The notes beneath the pieces are model-generated. The model made no database searches. It was given only the letters and a program-made list of their open reading frames with translations, and had not been told where the DNA came from. Source: Bursaphelenchus xylophilus (lineage: Eukaryota; Nematoda; Chromadorea; Rhabditida; Aphelenchoididae). Taken from it: a stretch of 64,000 bases of DNA. Location of the stretch: the NCBI GenBank assembly GCA_904066235.2, contig CAJFCV020000001.1, positions 13,883,291-13,947,290 on the forward strand, given 5' to 3'. Position 1 is the first letter of the stretch; every line of letters starts with the position of its first letter. Shown in pieces: positions 23,101 to 34,629 of this stretch. A program made the position numbers and the translations under genes.

Positions 23101-25382
23101 GTTTCCTTCGCACCGTGCATTTTTTTGCACTGCGCGTTTCCCGCACCGTGCGATTAAAATTTTTTTGCGACAAATAGATGCACCGTGCGGAAAAAATCAC
23201 CTTGATTTTGCACTGTGCAATCTCCCGGTTTCCTTCGCACAGTGCATTCTCATTTTGCACTGTGCATTTTCCAATTTCTCGCACCGTGCAAATGAAATGT
23301 TTTGCGACAAGCTGATGCACCGTGCAATCTAAAGGTTTTCTTCGCACAGTGCATTTTTATTTTTTGCACTGTGCGTTTTCCAATTTCTCGCACCGTGCGA
23401 AAAACCCGCTCGACTGCACAGTGCAAAAGGCCATTATTTACAAGTTTTTTGGTCATAATCTCTTCGGATGCCACGTAATGACGCTATTCCCCTCCCCGTT
23501 TTCCGTAAGAGCCTCGATTTTCCGATATTTTTGGGGGGCCGAAAAGGCCGCCGCCGAAAAAAGGACTGCCACTTTTTTCGGCCGCTATTCGAAATTATTG
23601 GATTTTTTGGGACACGTCGGGCCCTCCTTTCACCCCACTCTCTCACGCCGTCCCACTCTTTTGGCAGACAAAAAATTTTAATATTTGAGTGAAACAAAAC
23701 TGGGCGACTTTTGGGCTCAAAAAAGTAGGAAAAAGTAGTGGGAAATGGGGAATGGGCCAAGGAAATACTCCGATATTGGCTGTTCGTATCTTGTCCACAA
23801 GGGAAATCAGTATTATTTTACGGATTTTTGGGAAATCTTTGGGTTTTTGGACGTTTTTGGGAATTCGCACAGTGCGAAGAAAAGGGGTTTTTCACTGCAC
23901 AGTGCGAAGAATAAATTGCGACTGCACTGTGAAAAAGTTTCTTTCTTTCGCACAGTGCAAGATTTCGAAAATTCGCACAGTGCAAAAAAAATTAGATTTT
24001 GGGACCGCACCGTGCAATGATTTCTTTCTTTTGCACAGTGCAAAGAAAAAAGTTTTTTCGGCGCACAGTGCGATAAATTGGGACTGCACTGTGCAATAAT
24101 TTCTTTCTTTCGCACAGTGCAACATTTCAGGAATTCGCACGGTGCAATAAAAACTGGATTTTCACCGCACAGTGCAATTATTTCTTTCTTTTGCACAGTG
24201 CAAGATTTCAGGAATTCGCACAGTGCAACGAAAAGGCAGTTTTTTCGCCGCACAGTGCAAAAAAAATTAATTATGGACCGCACCGTGCAATAATTTCTTT
24301 CTTTTGCACAGTGCAAGGTTCCAGGAATTCGCACAGTGCAAAAAAAAATAAATTTTGGGACCGCACCGTGCAATAATTTCTTTCTTTCGCACAGTGCAAG
24401 ATTTCAGGAATTCGCACAGTGCAAGGAAAAAGAGTTTTTTTGGTGCACAGTGCGAGGAAAAAAATAAATTGTGGACCGCACCGTGCAATAATTTCTTTCT
24501 TTTGCACAGTGCAAGAGAATTCGCACAGTGCAACAAAAACGAAGTTTTCTTCACTCACTGCACAGTGCAAAAAATTGAGACCGCACCGTGCAAAAATTTC
24601 TTTCTTTCGCACAGTGCAAGATTTCAGCAATTCGCACAGTGCAAAGAAAAAGGGGTTTTCGCCGCACCGTGCAATTATTTCTTTCGTTTGCACAGTGCAA
24701 CGACAAGTTTTGGTTCTTTGCGCAGTGCAAGTCGAAAAGTCGTTCTTTTTCGATTCGTCGCATAAAATTCTTAGAGTCGCACCGTGCGAAATTTCGTTAG
24801 CTGCCTGCACAGTGCAAAAATGAGATTTTTGGGCGCACAGTGCAAAAATGAGATTTTCGGGCGCACCGTGCAATGTCTTATTTATTTTGCACAGTGCATC
24901 GAACGTTTTACTTTTTTGCACAGTGCAAGTCGAAAACCCGTTCTTCCTCGATTCGTCGCACCGTGCGAAATTTCGCTAGCTTCCTGCACAGTGCAAAAAA
25001 TTAGATTTCGAGACGCACTGTGCAATGATTTATTTCTTTTGCACAGTGCAGCAAAAACCCCTTTTTTTATCGCACCGTGCGAAATTCTAAATCTCCCCGC
25101 AAATTTCTCGCACAGTGCAAACTTTTTTTTTGCACAGTGCATATCGCAGTTCGACAAAATCACCGCACAGTGCATTTTTCGAACCTTTTCGCGACAAAAC
25201 TTTCGCACAGTGCAATTTTTGTTTTTTTTTTTGCACAGTGCATATCGCAGTTCGACAAAATCACCGCACAGTGCATTTTTCGAACCTTTTCGCGACAAAA
25301 CTTTCGCACAGTGCAATTTTTGTTTTTTTTTTGCACAGTGCATATCGCAGTTCGACAAAATCACCGCACAGTGCATTTTTCG
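20155..25382. repeat. Dense array of GCACNGTGC palindromes
   Basis: Over roughly 5 kb a 9-bp palindrome GCAC-N-GTGC recurs about every 25-40 bp, more than 150 copies by eye. Gaps lie at about 20950-21330, 21930-22190 and 23430-23860. The central base is mostly A/T, otherwise C/G. Flanks extend it to YGCACNGTGCR and often to TTGCACAGTGCAA. Higher-order units are present: blocks of about 80 and 113 bp at 23930-24700 ('ttctttctttYgcacagtgcaagatttcaggaatt'), and a 100-bp unit three times at 25130-25382. A family C element relic lies at 20200-20435. All long ORFs in this region are read-throughs of the palindrome. Confidence 0.9.
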
Positions 25383-25390
25383 AGCCTCTC

Positions 25391-26339
25391 GGAATCCTTC
25401 GATTGCGACCCCGCTCGATTGCGACCTCGCATCGATTGCGACCCCGCATCGATTGCGACCCAAAATGGGGTAAAGCGACCCCGGGATGAAAATTCCTCGA
25501 TTCTCTTCGGGAAAAACTTGCTTTAGGGGTTTTCGAGGGTGCTGATTTCGAAAATGATGTTCATTTTTCCTCTAGTACTACATAGTGCTGTCTGATACTA
25601 TATAGTACGAAGTGAAAATATCGCTTTTGACGTTAAATACTCGATTTAGGGGTTTTCGAGGGTGCTGATTTCGAAAATGATGTTCATTTTTCCTCTAGTA
25701 CTACATAGGACTGTCTGATACTATATAGTACGAAGTCAAAATATGGCTTTTGACGTTAATGGTGTTGTTTTGATGCTTAGTACTCTTCAAAAACACGTTT
25801 TAAAGGCTTGGTGCTATATAGTACTGTCTGATACTATATAGTACGAAGTAAAAATAGGCGTACTAAGCACCAGAACAACACCACGAACGCCTAAAGGCCA
25901 ACTTTAACCTCGTACTACATAGTATCAGATAGTACTATATAGCACCAAGTCTTTAAAACGTGTTTTTGAAGAGTACTAAGCATCAAAACAACACCATTAA
26001 CGTCAAAAGCGATATTTTGACTTCGTACTATATAGTATCAGACAGTACTATATAGCACCAAGCCTTTAAAACGTGTTTTTGAAGAGTACTAAGCATCAAA
26101 ACAACACCATTAACGTCAAAAGCGATATTTTGACTTCGTACTATATAGTATCAGACAGCACTATGTTGTACTAGAGGAAAAATGAACATCATTTTCGAAA
26201 TCAGCACCCTCGAAAACCCTTAAAGCAAGTTTTTCCCGAAGAGAATCGAGGAATTTTCATCCCGGGGTCGCTTTACCCCATTTTGGGTCGCAATCGATGC
26301 GGGGTCGCAATCGATGCTGGGTCGCAATCGATGGAATTC
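25391..26339. mobile_element. 949-bp inverted-repeat element with 8-bp target duplication
   Basis: AGCCTCTC flanks it at 25383-25390 and 26340-26347. The duplicated site belongs to a palindrome-array unit, so the array was there first. Subterminal GATTGCGACC repeats (four on the left, three on the right, inverted) precede long arms with 'gggtgctgatttcgaaaatga' and 'tcctctagtactacatagt'. The centre holds repeated 'tactatatagtacgaag' and 'aacaacaccattaacgtcaaaagc' blocks. It has no ORF. An 8-bp duplication suggests a hAT-type transposase acting in trans. A relative with different ends lies at 52072-52772. Confidence 0.85.
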
Positions 26340-26520
26340 AGCCTCTCCGCGACAAAGCTTTCGCACAGTGCAATTTTTATTTTTTTGCACGGTGCATATC
26401 GCAGTTTGACAAACTCACCGCACAGTGCAGTTCCATAGGCTTTTTCGCACTTGCCTTCCGCACTGTGCAATTCCATAGGCTTTTTTGCACTAGCTTTTTG
26501 CACCGTGGATTTTCGTCTCG
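26340..26520. repeat. Resumed GCACNGTGC array after the insertion
   Basis: About five palindromes resume with the same 'catatcgcagtttgacaaa' unit as at 25130-25382. This confirms that the element at 25391-26339 split one array. Confidence 0.8.
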
Positions 26521-27499
26521 AATATCGCTCAAAACTGCTGGGAAACGAACTCCGAATATGGAATTCCGACTCATCGTCGGCCGGAAGGCATTTTTGAGCC
26601 CGAATTGGGCATACATTAGCCGTCTTCTCGGGTTTCATTTGTTTACAATTGGGCCGCCCTCTTCTTTCGCATTAACGGAACAGATGGGGGTTTAATAATA
26701 CGAACACGATTATGGAATGAGCTTTTGGCGGACATCTGCCGATTATTCGGATTGATTGTGACGATTTGGAAGTGGTTTGGGAAAGATTCGGATTTTTTTT
26801 TGGATTTTTTGGATAAAAAAATCAAATTTATGATCAAATTTTTGTCTAATATTAGTCAAAACAATATGAATATTGGTTTAGCACCTCAAAAAACCCGGAT
26901 AAATCGAAAAATGCCTGAGGCAAAAATTTTAAATTTTGATGAAAATTTGAAAAAAATTAAATTTAAATATTCCAAACACCCCCATATATGTTTTAAAAAA
27001 ATTTTCAAGATTTTCCCTCAGGGTATTTTCTCGAAATTTTCGAAATTCTCTGACTAACCGCCAAAACAAGGGTAATTTCTCTTTATTTTTCGAAATTCCC
27101 AGTGCATTGGAGTGAGAGAAGTGACGGAATTTTTTTATTTTTTGGATGACTCATCGTTCCAGGCCGTTCCGAAGAAAATAAAAAATCCGTTGGACTTTTT
27201 CTCAAAGTTTTTTTTTCGGATTTTTTTCAGTCTCAGGTCATTTGACTTCGAAAGTGCGTCGGCCTGACTTTGAAAGAGGGATTTGGTTATGATTTTCGAG
27301 TTTTATCTGTTCAAAATTGTGAAAAAGCACTTTTGAATTCAAAATTTTTTTGATTTTTTTAATTTTTTAGTTCAAAAAATTGCGATTTTAAAAACTAAAA
27401 TGGCCAAAAAGATACCCTGAGGGTCCAGGATTACTATTTTATAATTTTTCCCCAAAATTTTCCGCTATTTCCCACTTATTTTCATCAAAAAATCCGGAC
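26521..27499. other. Gap between palindrome arrays, no gene seen
   Basis: AT-rich sequence. A 110-codon ORF at 26725-27057 is lysine/phenylalanine-rich and has no domain or splice context. 'ccctcagggtat' words recur near 27018 and 27415. Confidence 0.35.
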
Positions 27500-28455
27500 C
27501 GCACAGTGCGAAATTTTTACGTTTCGATTTCCCGCACTGTGCGAAATTTATTTTTGGTGCACAGTGCAAGGATAAAGTTTCATAATTTTTTTGCAAGTGC
27601 AAGTCAAAAGTTTCGTTTCATTTGATCGCACAGTGCGAAATTTTTACGTTTCGATTTCCCGCACTGTGCGAAATTTATTTTTGGTGCACAGTGCAAGGAT
27701 AAAGTTTCATAATTTTTTTGCAAGTGCAAGTCAAAAGTTTCGTTTCATTTGATCGCACAGTGCGAAATTTTTACGTTTTGATTTCCCGCACTGTGCGAAA
27801 TTTATTTTTGGTGCACAGTGCAAGAAGTGCGAAGAGTTGTCGCGCAAAAGGGGGAACTCGGAAATGCACTGTGCGGAAGGAAAGATAAAAATTGCACAGT
27901 GCAGTTTGTCGCATAAAGAAAAATGAGGATTTGCACGGTGCAAAGGAACACGAAAATTTTTTTTGCACTGTGCGAAAACGAAAATCTGCACAGTGCAAGG
28001 GTTGTCGCGGAAAAAAGTTGCTTTGCACAGTGCGATGAAATTTTCCTTGTTTTCATCTCACTGCACCGTGCGTTTTCTCCGCACTTTTTCTCCCGCACAG
28101 TGCAGTCAAAAAAATGCACAGTGCAGTTTGTCGCAAAAAGAAAAATGATGATTCGCACGGTGCAAAAGGGCAAGAAATTTTTTTTGCACTGTGCGAAAAC
28201 GAAAATCTGCACAGTGCAAATGTTGTCGCGGAAAAAGTTGTTTTGCACAGTGCGATGAAATTTTCTTTCTTTTCATCTCACTGCACCGTGCGTTTTCTCC
28301 GCACTTTTTCTCCCGCACAGTGCAGTCAAAAAAATGCACAGTGCAAATGTTGTCGCGGAAAAAGTTGTTTTGCACAGTGCGATGAAACTTGCTTTCTTTT
28401 CGTCCCACTGCACCGTGCGATTCCACCCCACTTTTTCTACCGCACAGTGCAGTCA
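27500..28455. repeat. Second GCACNGTGC array with two higher-order units
   Basis: A 127-bp unit starts at 27501, 27628 and 27755 and contains four palindromes or half-palindromes each. From about 27963 a longer unit occurs, with 'gcacagtgcaagggttgtcgcggaaaa' and 'ctgcaccgtgcgttttctccgcac' words, repeating near 28187 and in part near 28335. Recent tandem duplication is implied because copies differ by only a few bases. Confidence 0.85.
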
Positions 28456-30290
28456 AAACAGCCCGTTTCCGTTAATTTTTTCGCTAAAACACCCCATTCC
28501 CAGACTAATCGGGTCCGGAAATTTGCTTAATCAGCTCGTGATACCAATTTTCCATCTGATTACATCGGATTTCAAGGTCATTCCGCTCTTTTTCGAGCTT
28601 TTTTCGGCTTCGAACGTATAAAAAAGCGCAAATTCGAATGCAAAGTCCCCGTTCGAGCGGCTAGCAACTCTTCTTTTCCGGTATTCTCTATTATTCACAA
28701 GTCTGTGGGGCATTATGACGATGTTTTCGTCACGGCGAATAAATCTTGCACGAATTAGCACGCTTTTGTGTCGCCTTTTATGCGATGCCGCCGGGAAATC
28801 GGGGGGTTCGTCCGCTCTTTGGAACGGCTCCCGGATGAATGGAGCGCAAAAGTTCGGGATTTGCGGCTTTGAACAGGTCAAGTTGTCCGCGACCTGCGCC
28901 CAGACGAGTCTCGAATTTTGCGACAAAGTTGGTCGAAAATGTTTCCAAGAGCTACTATGTATTTAGTTGAGTTATGTTCAACGATTTTCTGGCGTTGAAA
29001 TTATCGTAATGCAAAGATATATTACAATTGTTCGTAATAATGTGACCTTTCCGTGGATAATGTTTCATATCGCGATGATTAAACGGAATCCTTTTGTTAG
29101 TCACACCAAAAACAATCGAGAATGCTGTTAGCCGGAGATTCGCGAAGTTTCCTGTTTACAATCTGCGATTAATAGTATTTTTTTTGGATTATAATATTAT
29201 TCTTGACATCAGATGTAAAAACGTTGATATTTTAATCCCTAATGGCGGAAATCGGAAAAGCCTCTTTGAAAATCTTTAAAATTATCCTCTGTTGTAATTC
29301 GCATCTTCGAATTTACAATTTGCGCTCGAAAAGTAAAACTTTTCTAGCACGAAAATGTTGTGATAGGTCAAGAATAACAACTCTTCGATTCGGATGCTCA
29401 TCGCGCATAAATCTTCAAATCGCTCTTTGAAAACTTCTGTTTTAGCTTATTCTGTCTTTTTACATTTTCACTTTACTCCATTTATTCCATAATCCACAAA
29501 ACAAATGAGTTTTCTTAATTTTTTCGGTTTCAGTCTCGGGCGCAGTCTGCCGCAAAAATCGCGTGAGCCAAATCCGTCTCCGTTCCTCTTCTGTTGCTAA
29601 AAGTTCTAGGTCTTTCGGCGGGCGAATGAGTGGATTTCTCTCGCAGTTCCCGTCTGTAAATTATGTTTTTTGCGGTATCAGAGAACCCTTATCTTCTTCT
29701 TCCCGCACTTGCTTCGATTTCGTATCAAAATTTCGAATTTCTCGCCGAAAACCGCCGTTTTCACGTGAATTCCCGAAAATTATGCCAATTCCCGGCCCAA
29801 ATACAATCTGTAATTTTGCCGAACGTGTTCTACGTCCAATTTCCAACAAAATGAGGCCATTTCCATTCGGTTTTCATAAATTTTCCATCAAAATTTTGAC
29901 GGATTTCTTCATGCAATACTTGATGTGCGGGAGAGCTCTCTTTGCTCCCCGTTTCCCTTGTTTTCACGTGATTCAGGGCGTTCCGTGGTGTAGAACGAGC
30001 CCGGCGGTTGGTCTTTCAGTGGGTTTCGGGGCAACGCACGGGTTATTTGCATCGAAATTTTGATTGGTGGTAAAATGATATTGTTGATGTTTTTTTGAAG
30101 AATTTGGTGTGCGTTTTCTTGAAATCTAGACTTTGTTTGCCTGAAGATGGGATGGTTATCGATTATGCCCGTTTTTTTAGAATTTAATTGGCATTTCGGG
30201 CTATTTTTTATATTGTACATGACGAATCTCCGCGAGAAACTGATATTCCCGATAAAATATGTGGAAATTGAGTCAACTTTTGATGCTTTC
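28456..30290. other. Region upstream of unc-57, no gene assigned
   Basis: ORFs of 131 codons (28531-28926, minus) and 166 codons (29563-30063, plus) have no recognised domain. An acceptor-like 'ggtttcag' precedes GC-richer sequence at 29535-29620, which could be a non-coding leader exon. Otherwise nothing is supported. Confidence 0.35.
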
Positions 30291-30340
30291 AGATTGTTCA
30301 GAGTTCCTTGAACCGGTAAACCAAAGAAGAGCAGGCAGCC

Positions 30341-33300
30341 ATGTCGTTAGCCGGCCTCAAAAAGCAGTTCAACAAGGCCAATCAGGTAAGAATTTTTTTA
30401 TTTGTTTGCTTCAAGTTTAGGTAAAGGTACTTTATGAACTGCTAATCAGTTCTGCATCAAAAAACTTCTATGTTTCCGGCTTTTGAGGGGAATGCCGGCC
30501 ATTTTTATGTTGTACTAGGTATTTGGTCTAAAGTGATCTAAAAACGAGTAAAAATCTATATTTTTTTGTTTGTAAGGCTGATAAAATGTAAAATCCTTGT
30601 AGTAAAAGTAATAATTTGTCTATTCCAAGCTGTTGGCATATAGAAATCACAGATTTTTCTTCTGTTGCTATGTGTAATATAAAATCTTTTGTTTCAGTAC
30701 CTCAGCGAGACGATGGGGGCGGCCGAGGCCACAAAATTGGATGAAGAGTTTAATGAGATGGAGAGAGTAAGTCAATCTGCTATATTTTTTGAATTTCTTC
30801 CACTTTTAGGTATTATCTTATCCTTGACTGACCCTTCAAATTTCAGAAGATAGATCTCACGTATGAGCTGGTTGGCGCCCTGACGGCTGGGACCAACGAA
30901 TATCTGCAGCCGAACCCGGCGACCCGCGCCAAGATGGCGGCGATGGGAGCGATGAGCAAGGTCCGAGGGACGACCAAGTCCCAGTCCTATCCGCAGACCG
31001 AGGGTCTGTTGTCGGAGACGATGGCCAAGTATGGACGCGGCCTTGGCGACGACTCGGACTTGGGCAAAGCGTTGGTGGACGCGTCCGAGGCGTTCCGCCA
31101 AATGGCTGACATAAAATATCAGCTGGAGGATGTGGTCAAGCACAATTTCCTCGATCCCATCACACACTTGTTGAACAATGAGCTTAAGGATGTGAATGTA
31201 AGTGGGTGTCGCTGCGACTTGTAGCTGATTTGTTGGATTTGGACTGCTTTTATTGTCGAGGGGAACACTTGACTCGAAACCGAAGGGTTTGGGTCAAGTG
31301 TTTCCCTCGACGGAAACTGGCGGAGTTTCACCCGGAAATGTGTATAATTGAAGTTTATACAAATTTCTGGAATAAGAGACAAAATTTTTAGTTATTTTCT
31401 GCTTGTTTGAATAGCAGATTATGCTTTTTTTGAAAATTTTTGGTCAGTTTTTCACATTTAATTTCAGTCGCACCGTGCGAAACTGAAGGGCCGCCGACTG
31501 GACTATGATTGTAAAAAGCGAAAGCAAACCCGAGACGAAGAACTCCTCCAAGCCGAGGAAAAACTCGAAGAATCCAAACGACTCACCGAACAGGCCATGT
31601 TCAATGTCCTGAGCAATGATGTAAGTCCAATTTTTATTTTGTTTTTTGCTTTTTAGGAAATTTGAGCTCCTTTTGTTCTATTGTAAGAAGTTCTGAATCC
31701 ATCTTTCAAATTTGGTCATAATTTTCGACCTTATTTTAGGTGGAACAGATCTCTCAATTGAAGGCGTTGGTTGACGCCCAACTCGACTTCCATCAACAGA
31801 CTCTGCACGTCCTGGAGAACCTCAAAGGCCAACTGGACAACAGGGTAAAGGAGTGCTGTTCGAGACCGAGAAGAGATCATTCGGTGAAGCCGGTTCTAAT
31901 GGATCGGACACCAAGAAGCAGGTAAGAAGTGTATTTATTTGTTGTAGTTTAGTGTGAAATTAGGAGGGCATAGTGGTAAGACGGTTTGGAAAATACCAGT
32001 CCGTGGAATCAGTCGTTTTTCAAAGGCTTTTGGTGATTTTTCGTATATTGTTTTAGATAGAAGTGGGTGATTTGAAACGGCTGTGGTTCGAAAATGGTTG
32101 AAGATAGAGCCTTCAATTTTGGAGGACTGTTAATAGGACCTCCAAAGATTTTGACTTCAAAAAATGAAGATTCGGGCTTGATGATTACTGTAATTATGGG
32201 TCATTTTGTCAAAGGTTGTTTTTTGATGTCAATTTAATTTTTTTTTTATTTTTGAGGTTATCACTGCAAATTGATGGTTGATCTGGTGTGTAATTAGGAT
32301 GATGCAGTAGTAATGAAAATTGTAAAATACGGGTTTGTTAAATTTTGAGACCCTTCGGTAATTTTTCGGATATTGTTTTAGATAGAAGTGGGTGATTTGA
32401 AATGGCTGTGGTTTGAAAATGGTTGAAGGTAGAGACTTCAATTTTGGAGGAGAGCTAGTAGGACCCTCAAAGATTTTGGTTTCAAAAAATGAAGATTCGA
32501 TGTTGAGGATTACTTTAATTTTTGGGGCATTTTGTGAAAGCCAAATTTTTAAGTCAGTTAAAAAAAAAAAAGATTTTTGAGGTTATCACTGCAAATTTAT
32601 GGTTGATCTGATGTGTAATTAGAAGGATATAGTGGTAAGGAGGTCTGGAAAATAGGAGTCCATCGAATTATTTGCTTTTTTAAGACTTATGGGGATTTTT
32701 TCGGATATTACTTTAGATAGGAGAGGGTAATTTGAAATGCCTGTGGTTTGAAAATGGTTGAAGTTAGAGACTTCATTTTTGGAGGACGGTTAGTAGGACC
32801 CTCAAAGATTTTGACTTCGTTATATGAAGATTCATCGTTCAGGATTACTGTAATTTTTGGGCGTTTTGTATAAGCCAAATTTTTGATGTCAATTTAAAAA
32901 ATTTTTTAATTTTTGAGACTGTCACTGCAAATTGATGGTTCTGAAGGATAAATTATGAAATAACTGGCCTAGTATGACTTGTTACACTATTTTTTTGATT
33001 CAGTTTATTGTGAAAGTAACATTTTTTTTGTTTTTTTTAATTTTGATGCCATTTTTTGGTATAAATTTTGATTTTTCAGATCTCCGGTCTCGGGCGTGGT
33101 CGCCGGCACCAACAATCTCAACTTCAACGACGCCCCCGCCGCTCCGCCGGCCCAGAACGGCGGCACCGCACACTTTACGCCGAGCGCAGCGCCCGCGCAA
33201 AGCAAACCCCAGCCCACCTGTAAAGCGCTCTTCGATTTCGAAGCCCAAAACCCCGGCGAGTTGGAGTTCAAGGAGGGCCAAATCGTGGAGCTGATCAGCC

Positions 33301-33389
33301 AGGTGGACGAGAACTGGTACGAAGGCCGGGTGAACGGAAAGACCGGCTTCTTCCCCATCTCTTATGTCCAGGTCCTGGTGCCGCTGTAA
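30341..33389 (+). CDS. unc-57: Endophilin A (UNC-57), synaptic vesicle endocytosis
   Basis: Six exons (30341-30385, 30698-30766, 30847-31197, 31468-31620, 31740-31921, 33080-33389) give 369 residues. The N-terminal MSLAGLKKQFNKANQ is the amphipathic H0 helix. The N-BAR coiled coil runs to about residue 245 (DLTYELVGALTAGTNEYLQPNP, HRAKLKGRRLDYDCKK, QLDFHQQTLHVLENL). The linker has RPRRDHSVKPVL, and the last 58 residues are an SH3 domain (CKALFDFEAQNPGELEFKEG ... WYEGRV ... GFFPISYV). Endophilin bends membrane and recruits synaptojanin and dynamin through its SH3. A 'gctttcag' acceptor near 30292 leaves about 48 bp of 5' leader. The palindrome GCACCGTGC lies inside exon 4 at 31470-31478. Confidence 0.97.
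31258..31312. repeat. GTCAAGT hairpin in unc-57 intron 3
   Basis: TCGAGGGGAACACTTGAC is followed after a short loop by GTCAAGTGTTTCCCTCGA, making a near-perfect hairpin. It is the cleanest copy of the dispersed GTCAAGT motif in the window and lies well away from the SLC6 gene. Confidence 0.8.
31950..32960. repeat. Tandem repeat in unc-57 intron 5, about 325-bp unit
   Basis: 'gaggttatcactgcaaatt' starts at 32254 and 32579, with a diverged start at 32915. A partial unit opens at 31950. Each unit contains 'gaaaatggttgaag', 'ttttggaggac' and 'ggaccctcaaagattttg'. The repeat fills nearly all of the 1.16-kb last intron. Confidence 0.8.
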
Positions 33390-34107
33390 AAAAAAAACAC
33401 CGCCGAGATGGGCGCAATTCTCTCATGTTACTTTTTTTTTGTCTGGATTTCTCTTTGAAGTATTTTCTAGACGAGAATTGACGATATTATTCATGATTTT
33501 TGGATGATATTATCCATGATGTCAAGGATAATATCGGACTCTAGAACACCTTTTTTTGGCCATTTTTTTGTTCAAACTCGAATTAGTTTTCCATTTTAAC
33601 ACCGGAAATTTGAATTGAAAGTTTATTTTAGTTCTTAAAAGATGATGATTTTGAGGTTACTGTAACTTTTCCCCCAAAAATTTGGATTACTGTAATTTTC
33701 GAAAAACTACAGTAACCCACCCTCAAAATCGAGCAATTTGCAAAACCCTAGTGAACTCACTTATAGCATCAATCGTTTGCTCCACAGTCAAGAACATCTT
33801 GTCCCTTTTTAAAACCGTCTTGTCCACCATTATATTTGTCTCCTATTTATGTAACTTAATGTATGTTTTTAGTCCATTTGTAGAGATAACCCGACCAATT
33901 TCACCTATTTTACTAATCAGTCTTCTCCCAACTTGACTTGAATTTCATACTCATTTTCATAGTTTATATTGTCAATAAACGTTAACCATTTGGAAAAAAA
34001 ATGTTTTTTTTTTGGTGATCTGGGGGTTTTTGAGCCTCTGAAATATCGTTGATGAGAAAGAAGAGGAAAAAAAATATTTTATTTTCTACGATTATCGTCC
34101 AAAAAAC
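33390..34107. other. 3' flank of unc-57, no gene seen
   Basis: Probable 3' UTR followed by AT-rich intergenic sequence with a small 'gattactgtaatttt' inverted motif near 33650-33715. No further exon is recognisable. Confidence 0.4.
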
Positions 34108-34178
34108 GTGCCATTTTGCATCCGGGAAGTATCAAAAAATGTGGCAAAATGCCTCCCTCTCCAACTAAAAAAGCTATG
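34108..34178. mobile_element. Truncated family A MITE fragment
   Basis: 'cattttgcatccgggaagta' and 'gcaaaatgcctccctctcca' match the left arm of the family A elements at 42812-43056 and 38050-38272. The element was then invaded by the hAT-like element at 34179. Confidence 0.7.
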
Positions 34179-34629
34179 CAGGGGTGGCAAACGGGCCTCT
34201 TTTTCCAAATTTCAGGCCCGGGGCCCGGCAAAATCCCAGGCCCGGCCCGGTTCAAAATTTTGCAGGCCCGGACCCGTAAAAGACCGGTTAGGGCGCGAGC
34301 TGGAAATTTTTCTTTGATCTTTCCGGCTCTGTGGTGCTAAGATCTGCTAAGAACTATCCTATATGTATTATATGTTCTAATTTGGACCTTATATTATAAC
34401 ATATATGCAAAAAAGTACTATAAAGCAATAAACTATTGTAGAACTTGATATACTAAAAATACAAACCTATCCAAAAATTTTTCCAGCGCGAAAACATTGA
34501 ATGCCAAACGCTTGGCATTTCGACAAAACCGGGCCGGGCCTGAAAATGGCTCAGGCCCGCGGCACGGCCCGGTAAAAAGCAGGCCCGGTCGGGCCAGGCT
34601 TCGCCGGCCCGGCCCGGTGGCCACCCCTG
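34179..34629. mobile_element. hAT-like GGCCCGG element with 8-bp target duplication
   Basis: AAGCTATG flanks it at 34171-34178 and 34630-34637. The ends are CAGGGGTGGC and GCCACCCCTG, perfect inverted repeats of hAT type, followed by GGCCCGG-rich stretches on both sides of an AT-rich centre. No ORF. It belongs to the same family as 3933-4545 and 50803-51310. Confidence 0.85.

Noticed and set aside
23860..25380. Regular short repeats with spacers that resemble a CRISPR array.
   Set aside because: The repeat is a 9-13 bp palindrome with variable short spacers that are themselves repeated, there are no cas genes, and the sequence is eukaryotic.
20323..25526. Long ORFs (up to about 277 codons) on both strands across the palindrome arrays, including those of 150-230 codons at 21378-21944, 22680-23177 and 24271-24921.
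   Set aside because: The peptides are read-throughs of GCACNGTGC in three frames (repeating CTVQ, HCAK, HSA, HRA). The palindrome contains no stop codon in any frame, so long ORFs arise automatically. No start, splice or domain evidence.
28531..28926. 131-codon minus-strand ORF as a gene.
   Set aside because: No recognisable domain, no splice signals and composition like its intergenic surroundings.
29563..30063. 166-codon plus-strand ORF as a gene upstream of unc-57.
   Set aside because: Arg/Ser/Phe-rich translation without domain. May overlap leader or promoter sequence, but coding status is unsupported.
33000..33358. Antisense and alternate-frame ORFs over the last unc-57 exon.
   Set aside because: The + strand frame encodes a textbook SH3 domain; the others are shadows.
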